Assembly: GCF_004362215.1 (NCBI RefSeq) | Contig: NZ_SNWR01000001.1 | Location: 6,430,001-6,494,000 of the forward strand | Source: Paractinoplanes brasiliensis | Lineage (GTDB): Bacteria; Actinomycetota; Actinomycetes; Mycobacteriales; Micromonosporaceae | Length of the DNA: 64,000 nt | Direction: 5' to 3' | Shown: positions 8,786 through 16,892 of the stretch, piece after piece | Position numbering within the stretch: position 1 is the first letter of the stretch | How the letters are laid out: every line of letters begins with the position of its first letter | Notes under the pieces: model-generated | Told to the model about the DNA's origin: nothing | The model's input: only the letters and a program-made list of their open reading frames with translations | Database searches by the model: none | Made by a program: the position numbers and the translations under genes

Positions 8786-10009
8786 CTACCGCGGGGATCG
8801 GCCCCCGGTGCTGCTCGCAGCGGCCGGATCGGCATCGGGCGTCGCCGGGCGCAGCACCCCGGCTGCGGCCGCGACCACGAGGGTCAGGACGACCGGGATC
8901 CACAGCGCCGTGGGCAGCGAAACCACGGTGGCCGCGGCGCCGATGAGCAGCGGGCCGAGCAGGAAGCCGAGGTAGCCGATGCTCACCACCGTCGACAGGT
9001 CACGGCCGGAGCGTCGCGGGTCCCGGCTCCCCACGGCCGAGAAGATCTGCGGGGCGATGCCGGACAGGCCCAGCCCGAGCAGGCCGAAACCGATCACGCC
9101 CGCGACCGGGCGGTGCACCAGCAGGGCCGCGCCGAGACCGGCGGCCGCCACGACGCTGCCTGCCCGCACCAGCATGACCGGGCCGAGCGCCATCACGAGC
9201 CGGTCGCCGAAGACCCGGCCCGCCGTCATCATGATCGCGAAGGCGGCATAGCCGTACGCCGCGAAGCCGGGCGTGGAAAGCAGGTTGTCCCGCAGGTAGA
9301 CCGCGCTCCAGTCGGCGGCCGCGCCCTCACCGACCAGCGTGCACAGCACCAGCACGCCGAGGAACACCACCAGAGCCGACCGGCCTGCCGGGGGAGCGGC
9401 GACCGATTCCGCCGTCGGTTCGGCCGTAGCCGCCCTCGACGGCAGCACCCAGAGCCCGGCCCAGGCGGCCAGGGCGAGCACCCCCAGCCCGGCGATCAGA
9501 AAGGTGGGGCCGAGGCCGACGTCGTGCCGGGCGAACTGGCCGCCGATGAGCGCGCCCGCGAAGCCGCCGAGGCTGTAGATCGCATGGAACGAGGACATGA
9601 TCGGCCGGCCCCAGGCGCGTTGGACCTCCACCGCGTTCGCGTTCATGGCGATGTTCAGCGTGCCGTGGGCGGCGCCGAAGCAGAAGACGACCACGCACAG
9701 CCCGGTCAGCCCGGGTGCGAACCCGGCCCCGGCCAGCAGGGCGCCCTCGAGCAACGCCGCGACCACGAGAAGGCGTGAACTGCCGAGACGATCGGACAAC
9801 CGGCCCAGCAAGGCGAGCCCGAGAATGCAACCGGCGGCGAACGAGAGCAATACGAAAGTCAATCGGCCGTCGCTCAGTCCGAGCTTCTCTTTGACCGCCG
9901 GAAGGCGCGCCGTCCACACGCCCAGCGCCGTTCCGAAAAGCACGAAGGCCAGCGAGGTGGCGATCCGGCCACGTCGCAGCCGGCGACGGTCTGGCTGGAC
10001 CGGGGTCAT
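8786..10009 (-). CDS. MFS transporter (YbjJ-like)
   Basis: A 407-residue major facilitator with about 12 hydrophobic helices. Motifs seen: WTARLPAVKEKLGLSDGRL in the first loop and LGRLSDRLGSSRLL (the MFS loop 2-3 signature). The WxARLPA motif is shared with the MFS protein at 34.8-36.0 kb, so the two are paralogues of one subfamily. It is divergent from the TPP-enzyme gene, with a 272-bp shared upstream region. It may export the cluster product or an intermediate; substrate cannot be read from sequence. Confidence 0.88.
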   Translation of the reverse strand: MTPVQPDRRRLRRGRIATSLAFVLFGTALGVWTARLPAVKEKLGLSDGRLTFVLLSFAAGCILGLALLGRLSDRLGSSRLLVVAALLEGALLAGAGFAPGLTGLCVVVFCFGAAHGTLNIAMNANAVEVQRAWGRPIMSSFHAIYSLGGFAGALIGGQFARHDVGLGPTFLIAGLGVLALAAWAGLWVLPSRAATAEPTAESVAAPPAGRSALVVFLGVLVLCTLVGEGAAADWSAVYLRDNLLSTPGFAAYGYAAFAIMMTAGRVFGDRLVMALGPVMLVRAGSVVAAAGLGAALLVHRPVAGVIGFGLLGLGLSGIAPQIFSAVGSRDPRRSGRDLSTVVSIGYLGFLLGPLLIGAAATVVSLPTALWIPVVLTLVVAAAAGVLRPATPDADPAAASSTGGRSPR

Positions 10010-10078
10010 GGTTCCTCCGCTACGTCGGCGCGCCGCCCAGGCTATCGCGCCGCGCCATCCGCAGTCATCGATCGGCCG

Positions 10079-10092
10079 CGGTTCCGGAACCG
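10079..10092. promoter_or_regulatory. Perfect 14-bp palindrome in a divergent intergenic region
   Basis: CGGTTCCGGAACCG is a perfect palindrome midway between the divergent MFS gene (start 10009) and the TPP-enzyme gene (start 10282). It may be an operator for either gene. I do not recognise the regulator. Confidence 0.4.
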
Positions 10093-10190
10093 TGACTGTG
10101 GGACGAGTCGTGCCGCCGCCCGCGCGGAAAGCGCGGCCGGGCCCGCCGCTCAGGTCCGGAAGCGCGAGGAAATGCGCGGCGAAAGCGCGC

Positions 10191-10228
10191 TGAATCCGCG
10201 CCTGATGCCGGCTGAATGCCGCCTGAAA
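10191..10228 (+). promoter_or_regulatory. Four CTGAA-like direct repeats, possible SARP boxes
   Basis: CTGAA-type words start at 10190, 10202, 10212 and 10223 (CTGAAT, CTGATG, CTGAAT, CTGAAA), spaced 12, 10 and 11 bp, all on the same strand and about one helical turn apart. SARP activators bind direct repeats with 11-bp periodicity just upstream of weak -10 elements, and a SARP gene is present at 16.1-16.9 kb. The repeats end 54 bases before the TPP-enzyme ATG. I infer a SARP-activated promoter for the TPP-GT-RapZ-YvcK-GT operon. Confidence 0.45.
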
Positions 10229-10281
10229 CCGGTCCGGGCACGGTGACCCACGTCAGTCCGACAACGGGGGGAGTTCAGGCA

Positions 10282-12297
10282 ATGCCTCAGGACAGCTCGA
10301 TCGACGTGCCGATCGCCGGGAACGGCGGCGCCCCGTCCGACGCGGTCGCCCGGATCGCCGGCCGGTTCCGCCGGCCCGGCGGCGAGCCCGACGCGCTGCG
10401 GTGCGGCCAGCTGCTCGCCGGCGGTCTCGAGGCCGCCGAACGCAGGCTGCGGACCGGCCCCGACGGTGACGTGCCGGCCGCCACGGCCCGAGCCGTGATC
10501 CGCGAGATCGCCGGCTGGAACGCCGTGCTCACCGGCGCCGAGGCGGTGGCCGTGCTGCTCGCGGACGCGGGTGTCAGCGACGTCTTCGTCTATGCCGGAA
10601 CCTCGGAGCTCGCCCTCTGCGACGCGGTCGACCGGGCCGCCGGCATCCGCGTGATCAACGGACGAGGGGACAAGGAGTCCGCCTTCATGGCGGCCGGCGC
10701 CTCCCTGCTCGAACCCGGCGTGGGAGCGGCGATCCTGCACGGCGCACGCGGTTTCACCAACGCGGCCGGCGGTGTCGCGGACGCGCGCCGCAACGAGGCC
10801 GGAACCGTGTACGTCGTCGGGCTGCCCACGACCGGCTCGACCCGATTCCTGCCGCCGCACGGCGAGGCGCACCTGTCGGAGGGCATGAGCGCCTTCGCCG
10901 ACTGGCTCTGGGAGGCGCCCAAGGTGCCCGCCGACGCGCCGGACCGGTGGCGGGCGGCGCACCGTTTCGTCGCGCAGATCCGCCACGCCCTCGCCTCCGT
11001 GGCGCAGGCGCCGCACCGCCCGGCCGTCGTCGGTGTTCCGCAGGACGTGGCCGAGGAGCGGTGGATCGACGTCGCCGCGCTCGCCGTCGCGCCACCACCC
11101 GCGCGCGCCGCCGCCGCGGCCGACGACGCGGCGGCCGAGGCGGCTCTGCGGGCGCTGCGGGAGGCCGAACGGCCGGTGTTCCTGGTCGACGACTACGCCC
11201 TGCGCCACGACGGCGTCCGGCCCGCGCTCGACCGGCTCAGCCAGGCGGTCGGTGCCGCTGTCCTGCAGGTCCGCTACCGCCGGGGACCGATGCTCTTCGA
11301 ACGGCTGCGCGCCGACGAGGTACGCAACTTCGCCGGTTGGCTCAACCAGTTCAGCGCCGAGCACCGGGATCTGCTCAACGGCTGCGACCTGCTGGTCACC
11401 GTCGAGGACCGCAACATGTACGAGCGGGTGGTCGGCCGCCTTCCGCACTGCCCCAAGATCGCCGTGAACACCGACCCGGAGAAGGTCCTCAAGAACGAGT
11501 ATCTCGGCGACGGCGACACCCTGCTGGTCGGCGACCCGGCCACTACGCTGAACCGGTTGGCGGGACGGTTGGCGGCGTCCGGCCGGCCGCCCTGGTTCGA
11601 CGCGCGCGTCCGGGACGCCGCCCGGGTCACCCCGGAACCGGCCGGGGCCGAGGTCGAAAGCGCGCGGGGCTCGGTCGTCGGCGCGCTGGCGGCGGTGCTG
11701 CGGTCGTGGCGGAACCCGGTGCTGGTCGACGACAGTCAGATGTTCGGCGGGCTGATCTCGGAGCACTACGACGACCTGCCGGCGGGGCTGCGGGTGTTCG
11801 GCGGGCACGGCGGCTTCGTCGGCGGCGGCCTGTCCATCGCGACCGGCATGGCGATCGCCCGGCCCGACGTACGGGTGATGTGCACCCTGGGCGACCAGGC
11901 GTTCACCAACTCGTTCCAGGGGCTCGTGGCCGCCCTTCAGGAACGTGCCCGGGTGCTGTTCGTGGTCTGCAACAACGGCCGGTCGGTCTCGCTGACCAAG
12001 CAGGCCACCGCGTCGTACGAGCAACGCCCGCGCACCTACCTGGACAACGTCAACGGGCTCCGGTACCACGCCGTCGCGCAGGTTCTCGGGGTGCCGGCGG
12101 CGCGGGTGGAGGTGCCGATCGGCGGCGACCCGGCGGAGGTGCGGAACGGGCTGGCCCGTTTCGAGGCGGCGCTGCGGCAGGCGGCCGTGGTGGACGGGCC
12201 GAGCCTGGTCGAGCTGGTCCTGCCCGCCGACCCCGAGGTGTGGCGCGGCATCTGGCTCACCCAGGGCTTCGAGCAGGCCCCGGCCGTTGCCGCGTGA
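10282..12297 (+). CDS. Thiamine-diphosphate-dependent enzyme (acetolactate synthase / IorA-like)
   Basis: A 671-residue three-domain TPP enzyme. The N-terminal part has the PYR-domain pattern (VFVYAGTSELAL, GDKESAFMAAGAS with the putative activating Glu, and FTNAAGGVADARRNEAG). The C-terminal PP domain has FVGGGLSIATGMAIA and the GDQ...NN cofactor motif (TLGDQAFTNSFQGL to FVVCNNGRS). This family decarboxylates or ligates 2-oxo acids; substrate is unknown. The ATG at 10282 has a GGGGGAG site upstream. It leads a plus-strand run of five genes (TPP enzyme, GT, RapZ, YvcK, GT). A role in making a 2-oxo-acid-derived or sugar-derived decoration is possible but unproven. Confidence 0.8.
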   Translation: MPQDSSIDVPIAGNGGAPSDAVARIAGRFRRPGGEPDALRCGQLLAGGLEAAERRLRTGPDGDVPAATARAVIREIAGWNAVLTGAEAVAVLLADAGVSDVFVYAGTSELALCDAVDRAAGIRVINGRGDKESAFMAAGASLLEPGVGAAILHGARGFTNAAGGVADARRNEAGTVYVVGLPTTGSTRFLPPHGEAHLSEGMSAFADWLWEAPKVPADAPDRWRAAHRFVAQIRHALASVAQAPHRPAVVGVPQDVAEERWIDVAALAVAPPPARAAAAADDAAAEAALRALREAERPVFLVDDYALRHDGVRPALDRLSQAVGAAVLQVRYRRGPMLFERLRADEVRNFAGWLNQFSAEHRDLLNGCDLLVTVEDRNMYERVVGRLPHCPKIAVNTDPEKVLKNEYLGDGDTLLVGDPATTLNRLAGRLAASGRPPWFDARVRDAARVTPEPAGAEVESARGSVVGALAAVLRSWRNPVLVDDSQMFGGLISEHYDDLPAGLRVFGGHGGFVGGGLSIATGMAIARPDVRVMCTLGDQAFTNSFQGLVAALQERARVLFVVCNNGRSVSLTKQATASYEQRPRTYLDNVNGLRYHAVAQVLGVPAARVEVPIGGDPAEVRNGLARFEAALRQAAVVDGPSLVELVLPADPEVWRGIWLTQGFEQAPAVAA

Positions 12298-12319
12298 CCC
12301 GTGGCCGAGCACTGTTCCC

Positions 12320-12342
12320 GGCCGGGCGCGCGACGCCCGGCC
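12320..12342 (+). terminator. Hairpin between the TPP-enzyme and glycosyltransferase genes
   Basis: A perfect 9-bp stem GGCCGGGCG/CGCCCGGCC with a five-base loop lies 22 bases after the TPP-enzyme stop and just before the AGGAGG site of the next gene. There is no T-tract. It could be an attenuating or mRNA-processing element inside the operon. Confidence 0.4.
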
Positions 12343-12360
12343 CCGACGAGGAGGAACCGC

Positions 12361-13566
12361 ATGTCCCTGTTGACCCCGACCGATCCCGCGGCGCCGGCCC
12401 GAGCCGTCGCCGACAACCTCGTGGTGGCCGCCGACCCCGGCGCCCGCCGGTCCGGCTTGTACTACTGCGAGCTGGCCCAGCCCTTCACGGACGCCGTGGT
12501 GGACGCGGTCCGCGCCTGCCCCGTCGACCGCGTCCGCAAGCTCGGTGAGGAGGTCCTGGACCGGCCGGACCAGCCGGCGCCGTACTTCGTGCTGCGCCGG
12601 ACGCTGACCGAGATCGACGGCCGCGACCGCGACGAGGTGCGGCCCCTGCTGGACGCCGGCTGGCGGGCGGAGTGCAACTCCCGCGTCGGGTACCACATCG
12701 GCCCCCGGTACGACCCCGGCGCCGCGGCCGTGCCGATCGACGAGCTGCGCGAGCTCAGCACGCGTACCCCGGACCTCCCGGCGGCACGGGGCGCCGGGAC
12801 ACCGGACGTGCTCGTCGTCATCCCGTTCCAGGACCGGCACACCGGCGGCAAACGGCTCTACAACCTGACCGCCTGCCTGCTGGCGCTGCGGGACCAGTCG
12901 GCGCCCGGGGAGAGCTATCGGGTCGTGGTCGTGGAGTCGGACGCCGAGCCACGCTGGCGGGAGAGCATCGAGCCGCTGGCCGACGAGTACCTGTTCGTCG
13001 CCAACCCGGGCGTCTTCGCCAAGTCGTGGACGGTCAACGTCGGCGTCGTGCACGCCTCCGGAGGCGCCGGGGCGATCTGCATCCTCGACGCCGACATCCT
13101 GGTCGACCGGGACTTCATCGCCCGCAACGCCGCCCGGTTCCGCCGACCCGGCACCGCCGGTCACATCCCGTACCGGGACATGGTCTGCCTCGACTACGCC
13201 GGCGCGGCCGCCGCGATCAGCGACCGGCTGCGGGCGGGCCGGGCCGAGCCGGATGTGGACCGGTTGCGGGCGTTCCACCTGCGGCGGCCCCCGGGCGCCT
13301 GCGTGTGGGTGCGCACGTCGGCGTTCCACCGGATCGGCGGCATGGACGAGCGGTACCAGGGCTGGGGCGGCGAGGACAACGACTTCGCGTACCGGATGGA
13401 CTTCTCGACCGCCTTCGACACCTACCACGACCAGAACCTGCACCTGCCCCACCCGCCAGCCTCCGAGCTGCGCGAGGACGGCGAACTGGTCAACGCGCAC
13501 ATCCCGCCGCTGAGCTGGCGGCCGGAGGAGCCGATCGGCCGGCTCGACCGGTTCGCGGCCCGGTAG
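12361..13566 (+). CDS. GT-A fold glycosyltransferase, galactosyltransferase-like
   Basis: A 401-residue protein. The N-terminal 130 residues are not recognised. From about residue 145 there is a GT-A domain: VLVVIPFQDRHTGGKRLYNL, a DxD-type metal site in CILDADILVDRDFI, and the galactosyltransferase C-terminal signature FHRIGGMDERYQGWGGEDND. The last motif is typical of proteins that transfer sugars from UDP-Gal or UDP-GalNAc. It has an AGGAGGA site seven bases before the ATG. RapZ-like and YvcK-like genes follow and a GalT-like gene lies nearby, which fits a nucleotide-sugar theme. Confidence 0.82.
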   Translation: MSLLTPTDPAAPARAVADNLVVAADPGARRSGLYYCELAQPFTDAVVDAVRACPVDRVRKLGEEVLDRPDQPAPYFVLRRTLTEIDGRDRDEVRPLLDAGWRAECNSRVGYHIGPRYDPGAAAVPIDELRELSTRTPDLPAARGAGTPDVLVVIPFQDRHTGGKRLYNLTACLLALRDQSAPGESYRVVVVESDAEPRWRESIEPLADEYLFVANPGVFAKSWTVNVGVVHASGGAGAICILDADILVDRDFIARNAARFRRPGTAGHIPYRDMVCLDYAGAAAAISDRLRAGRAEPDVDRLRAFHLRRPPGACVWVRTSAFHRIGGMDERYQGWGGEDNDFAYRMDFSTAFDTYHDQNLHLPHPPASELREDGELVNAHIPPLSWRPEEPIGRLDRFAAR

Positions 13567-13576
13567 GGAGGCGTCG

Positions 13577-14437
13577 ATGCCGATCGCACAGGAACCGAGG
13601 TTCGTCGTCGTCACCGGGCGTTCCGGGGCGGGCCGCAGCGTGGTCGCCGACCATCTGGAGGACCTGGGCTGGCGGGTCGTGCGCAACCTGCCCGCCGAGC
13701 TGCTGCCCGGCCTGGTCGACGTCACCCGGCCGGGCGACCGCACCGCGCTGGTGCTGGGGCCGGGGCAGGAGGAACAGGCCGGGCCGACGGCCGAGCTGCT
13801 GCGCTCCTCGGGCGCCGCGGTGCACGTGCTGTTCCTCACCGCCGAGCCCGAGACCCTCGTACGGCGTTACAACGAGACCCGCCGGGTGCATCCGCTCGCC
13901 GGCGACGGCACCCACCTGCTGCCGGTCATCGAGCGGGAGGCGCGGCGGCTCGGGCCGGTCCGCGAGGTCGCCGACATCGTGGTGGACAGCACGAACCTGA
14001 GCAAGCACGACCTGCGCCGGCGCATCGCCGCCATGCTGGGCCCGCAGGACGGCGCCGGCTCCGCCACGGCCCACATCACGATCGTCTCCTTCGGGTTCAA
14101 GCACGGCCTCCCGCTCGACGCCGACCTGGTGCTCGACTGCCGTTTCCTGCCCAACCCGCACTGGGTGGAGCGGCTGCGGCCGGGCACCGGGCTGGACGCC
14201 GCGGTACGCGATCACGTGCTGGGGCAACCGGCCGCCCCGCGCTTCCTCGACCGGGTCGAGGACCTGCTGGTGGATCTGCTGCCCGCGTTCGCCGCCGAGA
14301 ACCGGACCGTGCACACCGTAGCGGTGGGCTGCACCGGCGGGCGGCATCGGTCGGTGGCCGTGGCGGAGGCGGCCGCGGAACGGTTGCGGCGGCGCGGGGT
14401 GAGCGTCGCGGTCCTGCACCGGGACGTGCGGCGATGA
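13577..14437 (+). CDS. RapZ/YvcJ-like nucleotide-binding protein, cluster-borne copy
   Basis: A 286-residue RapZ/YvcJ family protein. The N-terminal P-loop kinase-like domain starts VVTGRSGAGRSVVADHLEDLGW (Walker A GRSGAGRS). The C-terminal domain has the family signatures ITIVSFGFKHGLPLDADLVLDCRFLPNP and VAVGCTGGRHRSVAVAE. In E. coli RapZ is an RNase E adaptor that senses glucosamine-6-phosphate; in actinomycetes and firmicutes the gene normally sits in a uvrC-rapZ-yvcK-whiA housekeeping block. Here it lies between two glycosyltransferase genes, overlaps yvcK by four bases, and has no whiA or uvrC beside it. I infer a second copy recruited to secondary metabolism. Activity is unknown. Confidence 0.9.
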   Translation: MPIAQEPRFVVVTGRSGAGRSVVADHLEDLGWRVVRNLPAELLPGLVDVTRPGDRTALVLGPGQEEQAGPTAELLRSSGAAVHVLFLTAEPETLVRRYNETRRVHPLAGDGTHLLPVIEREARRLGPVREVADIVVDSTNLSKHDLRRRIAAMLGPQDGAGSATAHITIVSFGFKHGLPLDADLVLDCRFLPNPHWVERLRPGTGLDAAVRDHVLGQPAAPRFLDRVEDLLVDLLPAFAAENRTVHTVAVGCTGGRHRSVAVAEAAAERLRRRGVSVAVLHRDVRR

Positions 14438-15336
14438 CCGGTCGCCCGTACGTCGTGGCCATCGGCGGCGGACGCGGGCTGACCGCGACCTTGCGTGCGG
14501 CGCGCCGATACGCCGACGTGGTCACCGCCGTCGTGGCCACCGCCGACGACAGCGGCTCGACCGGGCGGCTTCGTGCCGCGCTGCCCATCCCGGCGCCGGG
14601 CGACCTGCGCCGTTGCCTGGCCGCGCTGGCCGACGTGGACGACCGGCCGCTCGGCCTCGCCCTGGAGCACCGCTTCGAGGGCACCGACCTGACGGGGCAC
14701 ACGCTCGGCAACCTGATGCTGGCCGCGCTGTTCGCCACCACCGGCGACTTCGTCGAGGCGACCGACGAGGTCGCCCGGCTCCTCGGGGTGGATCCGCGGC
14801 GGGGCCGGGTCGTTCCGGCGACGGTCGAGCCGGTGCACCTGACCTGCATCACCGGCGACGGCCGTCGTGTCCGGGGGCAGTACGCGATCTCCAAGACCGC
14901 CGGGATCGACCGGCTGGCCCTGGACCCGCCCGGAGTGAAGGCGCCGAACGGCGTCGTCGACGCGATCCACCGGGCCGACCAGGTGGTGCTCGGTCCGGGC
15001 TCGCTGTACACGTCGATCCTGGCCGCCGTGCTGGTGCCGGACGTGCTGGCGGCTCTGCGGACGACGACGGCGCAGCGGGTCTACGTCTGCAACGTCGAGC
15101 CCGAGCCGGGCGAGACCGAGGGGTACGACGTGGCCGCTCACGTCGCCGCGCTGCACCGGCACGGCGTCTGCGCCGACGTGGTGCTGGTGCCGCGGGACAC
15201 CGCGCTGCCGCTCGGCGATGTCAGTGTCCCGGTGGCGCACGCCGACGTCGCCGGCGCCGGGGGCACGGCCCACGACAGCTGGAAACTCGCGGTGGCCCTG
15301 GCGGCCATCGTCCCCGCCCGTACGGACGAGAGGTGA
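14434..15336 (+). CDS. YvcK/CofD-like protein, cluster-borne copy
   Basis: A 300-residue member of the YvcK (gluconeogenesis factor)/CofD fold. Seen: VVAIGGGRGLTATLRA at the start, VVATADDSGSTGRLR, PGDLRRCLAAL, GHTLGNLMLAALF, and VLGPGSLYTSILAAVLVPDV near residue 190. YvcK of Bacillus binds UDP-sugars and controls carbon flow to the cell wall; CofD members transfer phospholactate. The ATG overlaps the rapZ stop by four bases (ATGA). Its presence between glycosyltransferases suggests control or handling of UDP-sugars for glycosylation. A catalytic role of the CofD type cannot be excluded. Confidence 0.9.
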   Translation: MTGRPYVVAIGGGRGLTATLRAARRYADVVTAVVATADDSGSTGRLRAALPIPAPGDLRRCLAALADVDDRPLGLALEHRFEGTDLTGHTLGNLMLAALFATTGDFVEATDEVARLLGVDPRRGRVVPATVEPVHLTCITGDGRRVRGQYAISKTAGIDRLALDPPGVKAPNGVVDAIHRADQVVLGPGSLYTSILAAVLVPDVLAALRTTTAQRVYVCNVEPEPGETEGYDVAAHVAALHRHGVCADVVLVPRDTALPLGDVSVPVAHADVAGAGGTAHDSWKLAVALAAIVPARTDER

Positions 15337-15340
15337 TCCC

Positions 15341-16120
15341 ATGTCGTTCTTCACGCTGGCCTGCGCCTTCCACGACACGCCGCGCCTGCTGGAGCGGACC
15401 CTGCCGCGGGCGATCGAGGCCTTGACCCGGCCCACCCGGCACGAGTTCGAGGTGATCCTGGTGGCCGAGCGGTCCACCCCCGAGGTGGCCCGCGACCTCG
15501 TCGGGCGTCTCGACGACTACGGCGTGGACGAGCTGCGTTTCCGGCGGACGAGCCGCAACGCGTTCTCCGGGGCGCCGTCGAACAACTTCCACGGCAACCA
15601 CTTCGCCGCGACCAGCCCGTATCTGATCACGTTCACCGACGACACGTTCATGCACAAGACCGATCCGGACTTCGACGTGCTGGACGCGGTGGCCGGGGTG
15701 TTCGAGCGGCATCCCGAGGTGGTCATGGTGAGCAAGGTGGACGACCACGACGAGTGGGACTGGCCGCTCGTCGACGCGGGACCGGACATCGAGACCGGGG
15801 TCCGGTCGGTCAACCGGGTCGTCGACCAGCTGATCGCGTACGACACCGCGCGGTTCGCCCCGGTGGCCCGCCGCTTCGGTGGCTGGGAGCGCGACATCTT
15901 CGTCAGCCAGAAGGGCTTCGAGTACCAGTGGGAGAACCTGGCCAGCCACGTCGGCACGAGCGGGGGCCGCCGGATCGCCTACCCGCAGGCGTGGCCCCTG
16001 CGGGTGCGGCACGCCGACCTGCGTACGGTGCCGGGCTCGATGCACGGCACGCAGGACGAGGACGTGAAGCTGGCGTGTTTCGAGCGCCTGGCCGAGACCG
16101 CCGGAACGCTGAAGCGCTGA
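15341..16120 (+). CDS. Glycosyltransferase-like (GT-A fold) protein
   Basis: A 259-residue protein with a GT-A-like beginning: FFTLACAFHDTPRLLERTL, then EFEVILVAERSTPEVA, and a possible metal-binding DD in LITFTDDTFMHKTDPD near residue 105. FGGWERDIFVSQKGFEYQWE resembles the acceptor-side region of the galactosyltransferase upstream. It starts four bases after the yvcK stop with an AGGTGAT site, and ends one base before the stop of the convergent SARP gene. It is shorter than typical GT2 enzymes and may be a partner or a diverged paralogue of the first glycosyltransferase. Confidence 0.65.
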   Translation: MSFFTLACAFHDTPRLLERTLPRAIEALTRPTRHEFEVILVAERSTPEVARDLVGRLDDYGVDELRFRRTSRNAFSGAPSNNFHGNHFAATSPYLITFTDDTFMHKTDPDFDVLDAVAGVFERHPEVVMVSKVDDHDEWDWPLVDAGPDIETGVRSVNRVVDQLIAYDTARFAPVARRFGGWERDIFVSQKGFEYQWENLASHVGTSGGRRIAYPQAWPLRVRHADLRTVPGSMHGTQDEDVKLACFERLAETAGTLKR

Positions 16121-16885
16121 TCACGCGGCCGGCGGGTCGTACGCGATCTCCTCGTCCTCGCGGATCGCGCGTTCCAGCCGGCGCAACCCCTTGCCGGGCG
16201 CCAGGCCCAGCTCACGCGCGATGGTGGACCGGGCGCAACGGTAGGCGGCCAGCGCGTCGGCCCGGCGCCCGGCGGACAGCAACGCGCGCACCAGGGCCTC
16301 GTGCAGGTGTTCGCGCAGCGGGTTCTCGGCCACCAGGGCCTTGAGCCGGCCGACCGCAGCGGCGGCGTCCCCGGTGAGCAGGTCCGACCGGGCGCCGAGC
16401 TCCTCCAGGCCGAGGCGGATTTCGTCCAGCCGTTCCCGTTCGGCGGTGACGAGCCGGCCGGCGGGCACGTCGGCGAAGGCCGGGCCGCGCCACAGCCCCA
16501 GCGCCCGCTCGGTGGAGTGCCGCGCGTCGGCCGGCCGCCCGGCGGCGAACTCCCGATGGGCCTGCAGCGCGAGCCGCCGGAACTCGTCGGCGTCGCCGGC
16601 GGCCGCGGGCAGGGTGAGCTGGTAGCCGCCGAAGCAGGTACGGATCTCGAGCCCGCCGGCGCGGGCCGGTGCGAGGATCCTGCGCAGGTGGAACACGTAC
16701 TGCCGGACGAGGCCGACAGCCGTCGGCGGAGCTTGTTCCCACAGCTCGTCGACGATGCGGGGCACCGGGACGACCCGGCCGGCGCAGACCAGCAGCACCG
16801 CCAGCACCGCGCGCTGCTTGGCGGCGTTCACGGTCAGGGTCGTCTCGCCGGTGATCTGCAGAGGACCGAGGGTGTTGACACGCAT
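16121..16885 (-). CDS. SARP family transcriptional activator
   Basis: A 254-residue small SARP. The N-terminal winged-helix (OmpR-like) domain spans about residues 1-90 (LGPLQITG, NAAKQRAVLAVLLV, VPRIVDELWEQAPPTAVGLVRQYVFHLRRIL). A bacterial transcriptional activator domain of TPR-like helices follows (ENPLREHLHEALVRALLSAGRRADALAAYRCAR). SARPs activate antibiotic clusters by binding direct repeats near promoters. It lacks NTPase and sensor domains. The gene is convergent with the glycosyltransferase operon and followed (upstream in sequence) by GalT. It is the best candidate for the pathway-specific activator of the enediyne cluster. Confidence 0.93.
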   Translation of the reverse strand: MRVNTLGPLQITGETTLTVNAAKQRAVLAVLLVCAGRVVPVPRIVDELWEQAPPTAVGLVRQYVFHLRRILAPARAGGLEIRTCFGGYQLTLPAAAGDADEFRRLALQAHREFAAGRPADARHSTERALGLWRGPAFADVPAGRLVTAERERLDEIRLGLEELGARSDLLTGDAAAAVGRLKALVAENPLREHLHEALVRALLSAGRRADALAAYRCARSTIARELGLAPGKGLRRLERAIREDEEIAYDPPAA

Positions 16886-16892
16886 GGCGGGC

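Noticed and set aside
9327..9917. Several long frames antisense or out of frame to the MFS gene at 8.8-10.0 kb.
   Set aside because: The MFS frame has 12 hydrophobic helices and the loop signature; the others are low-complexity Arg/Pro/Gly shadows.
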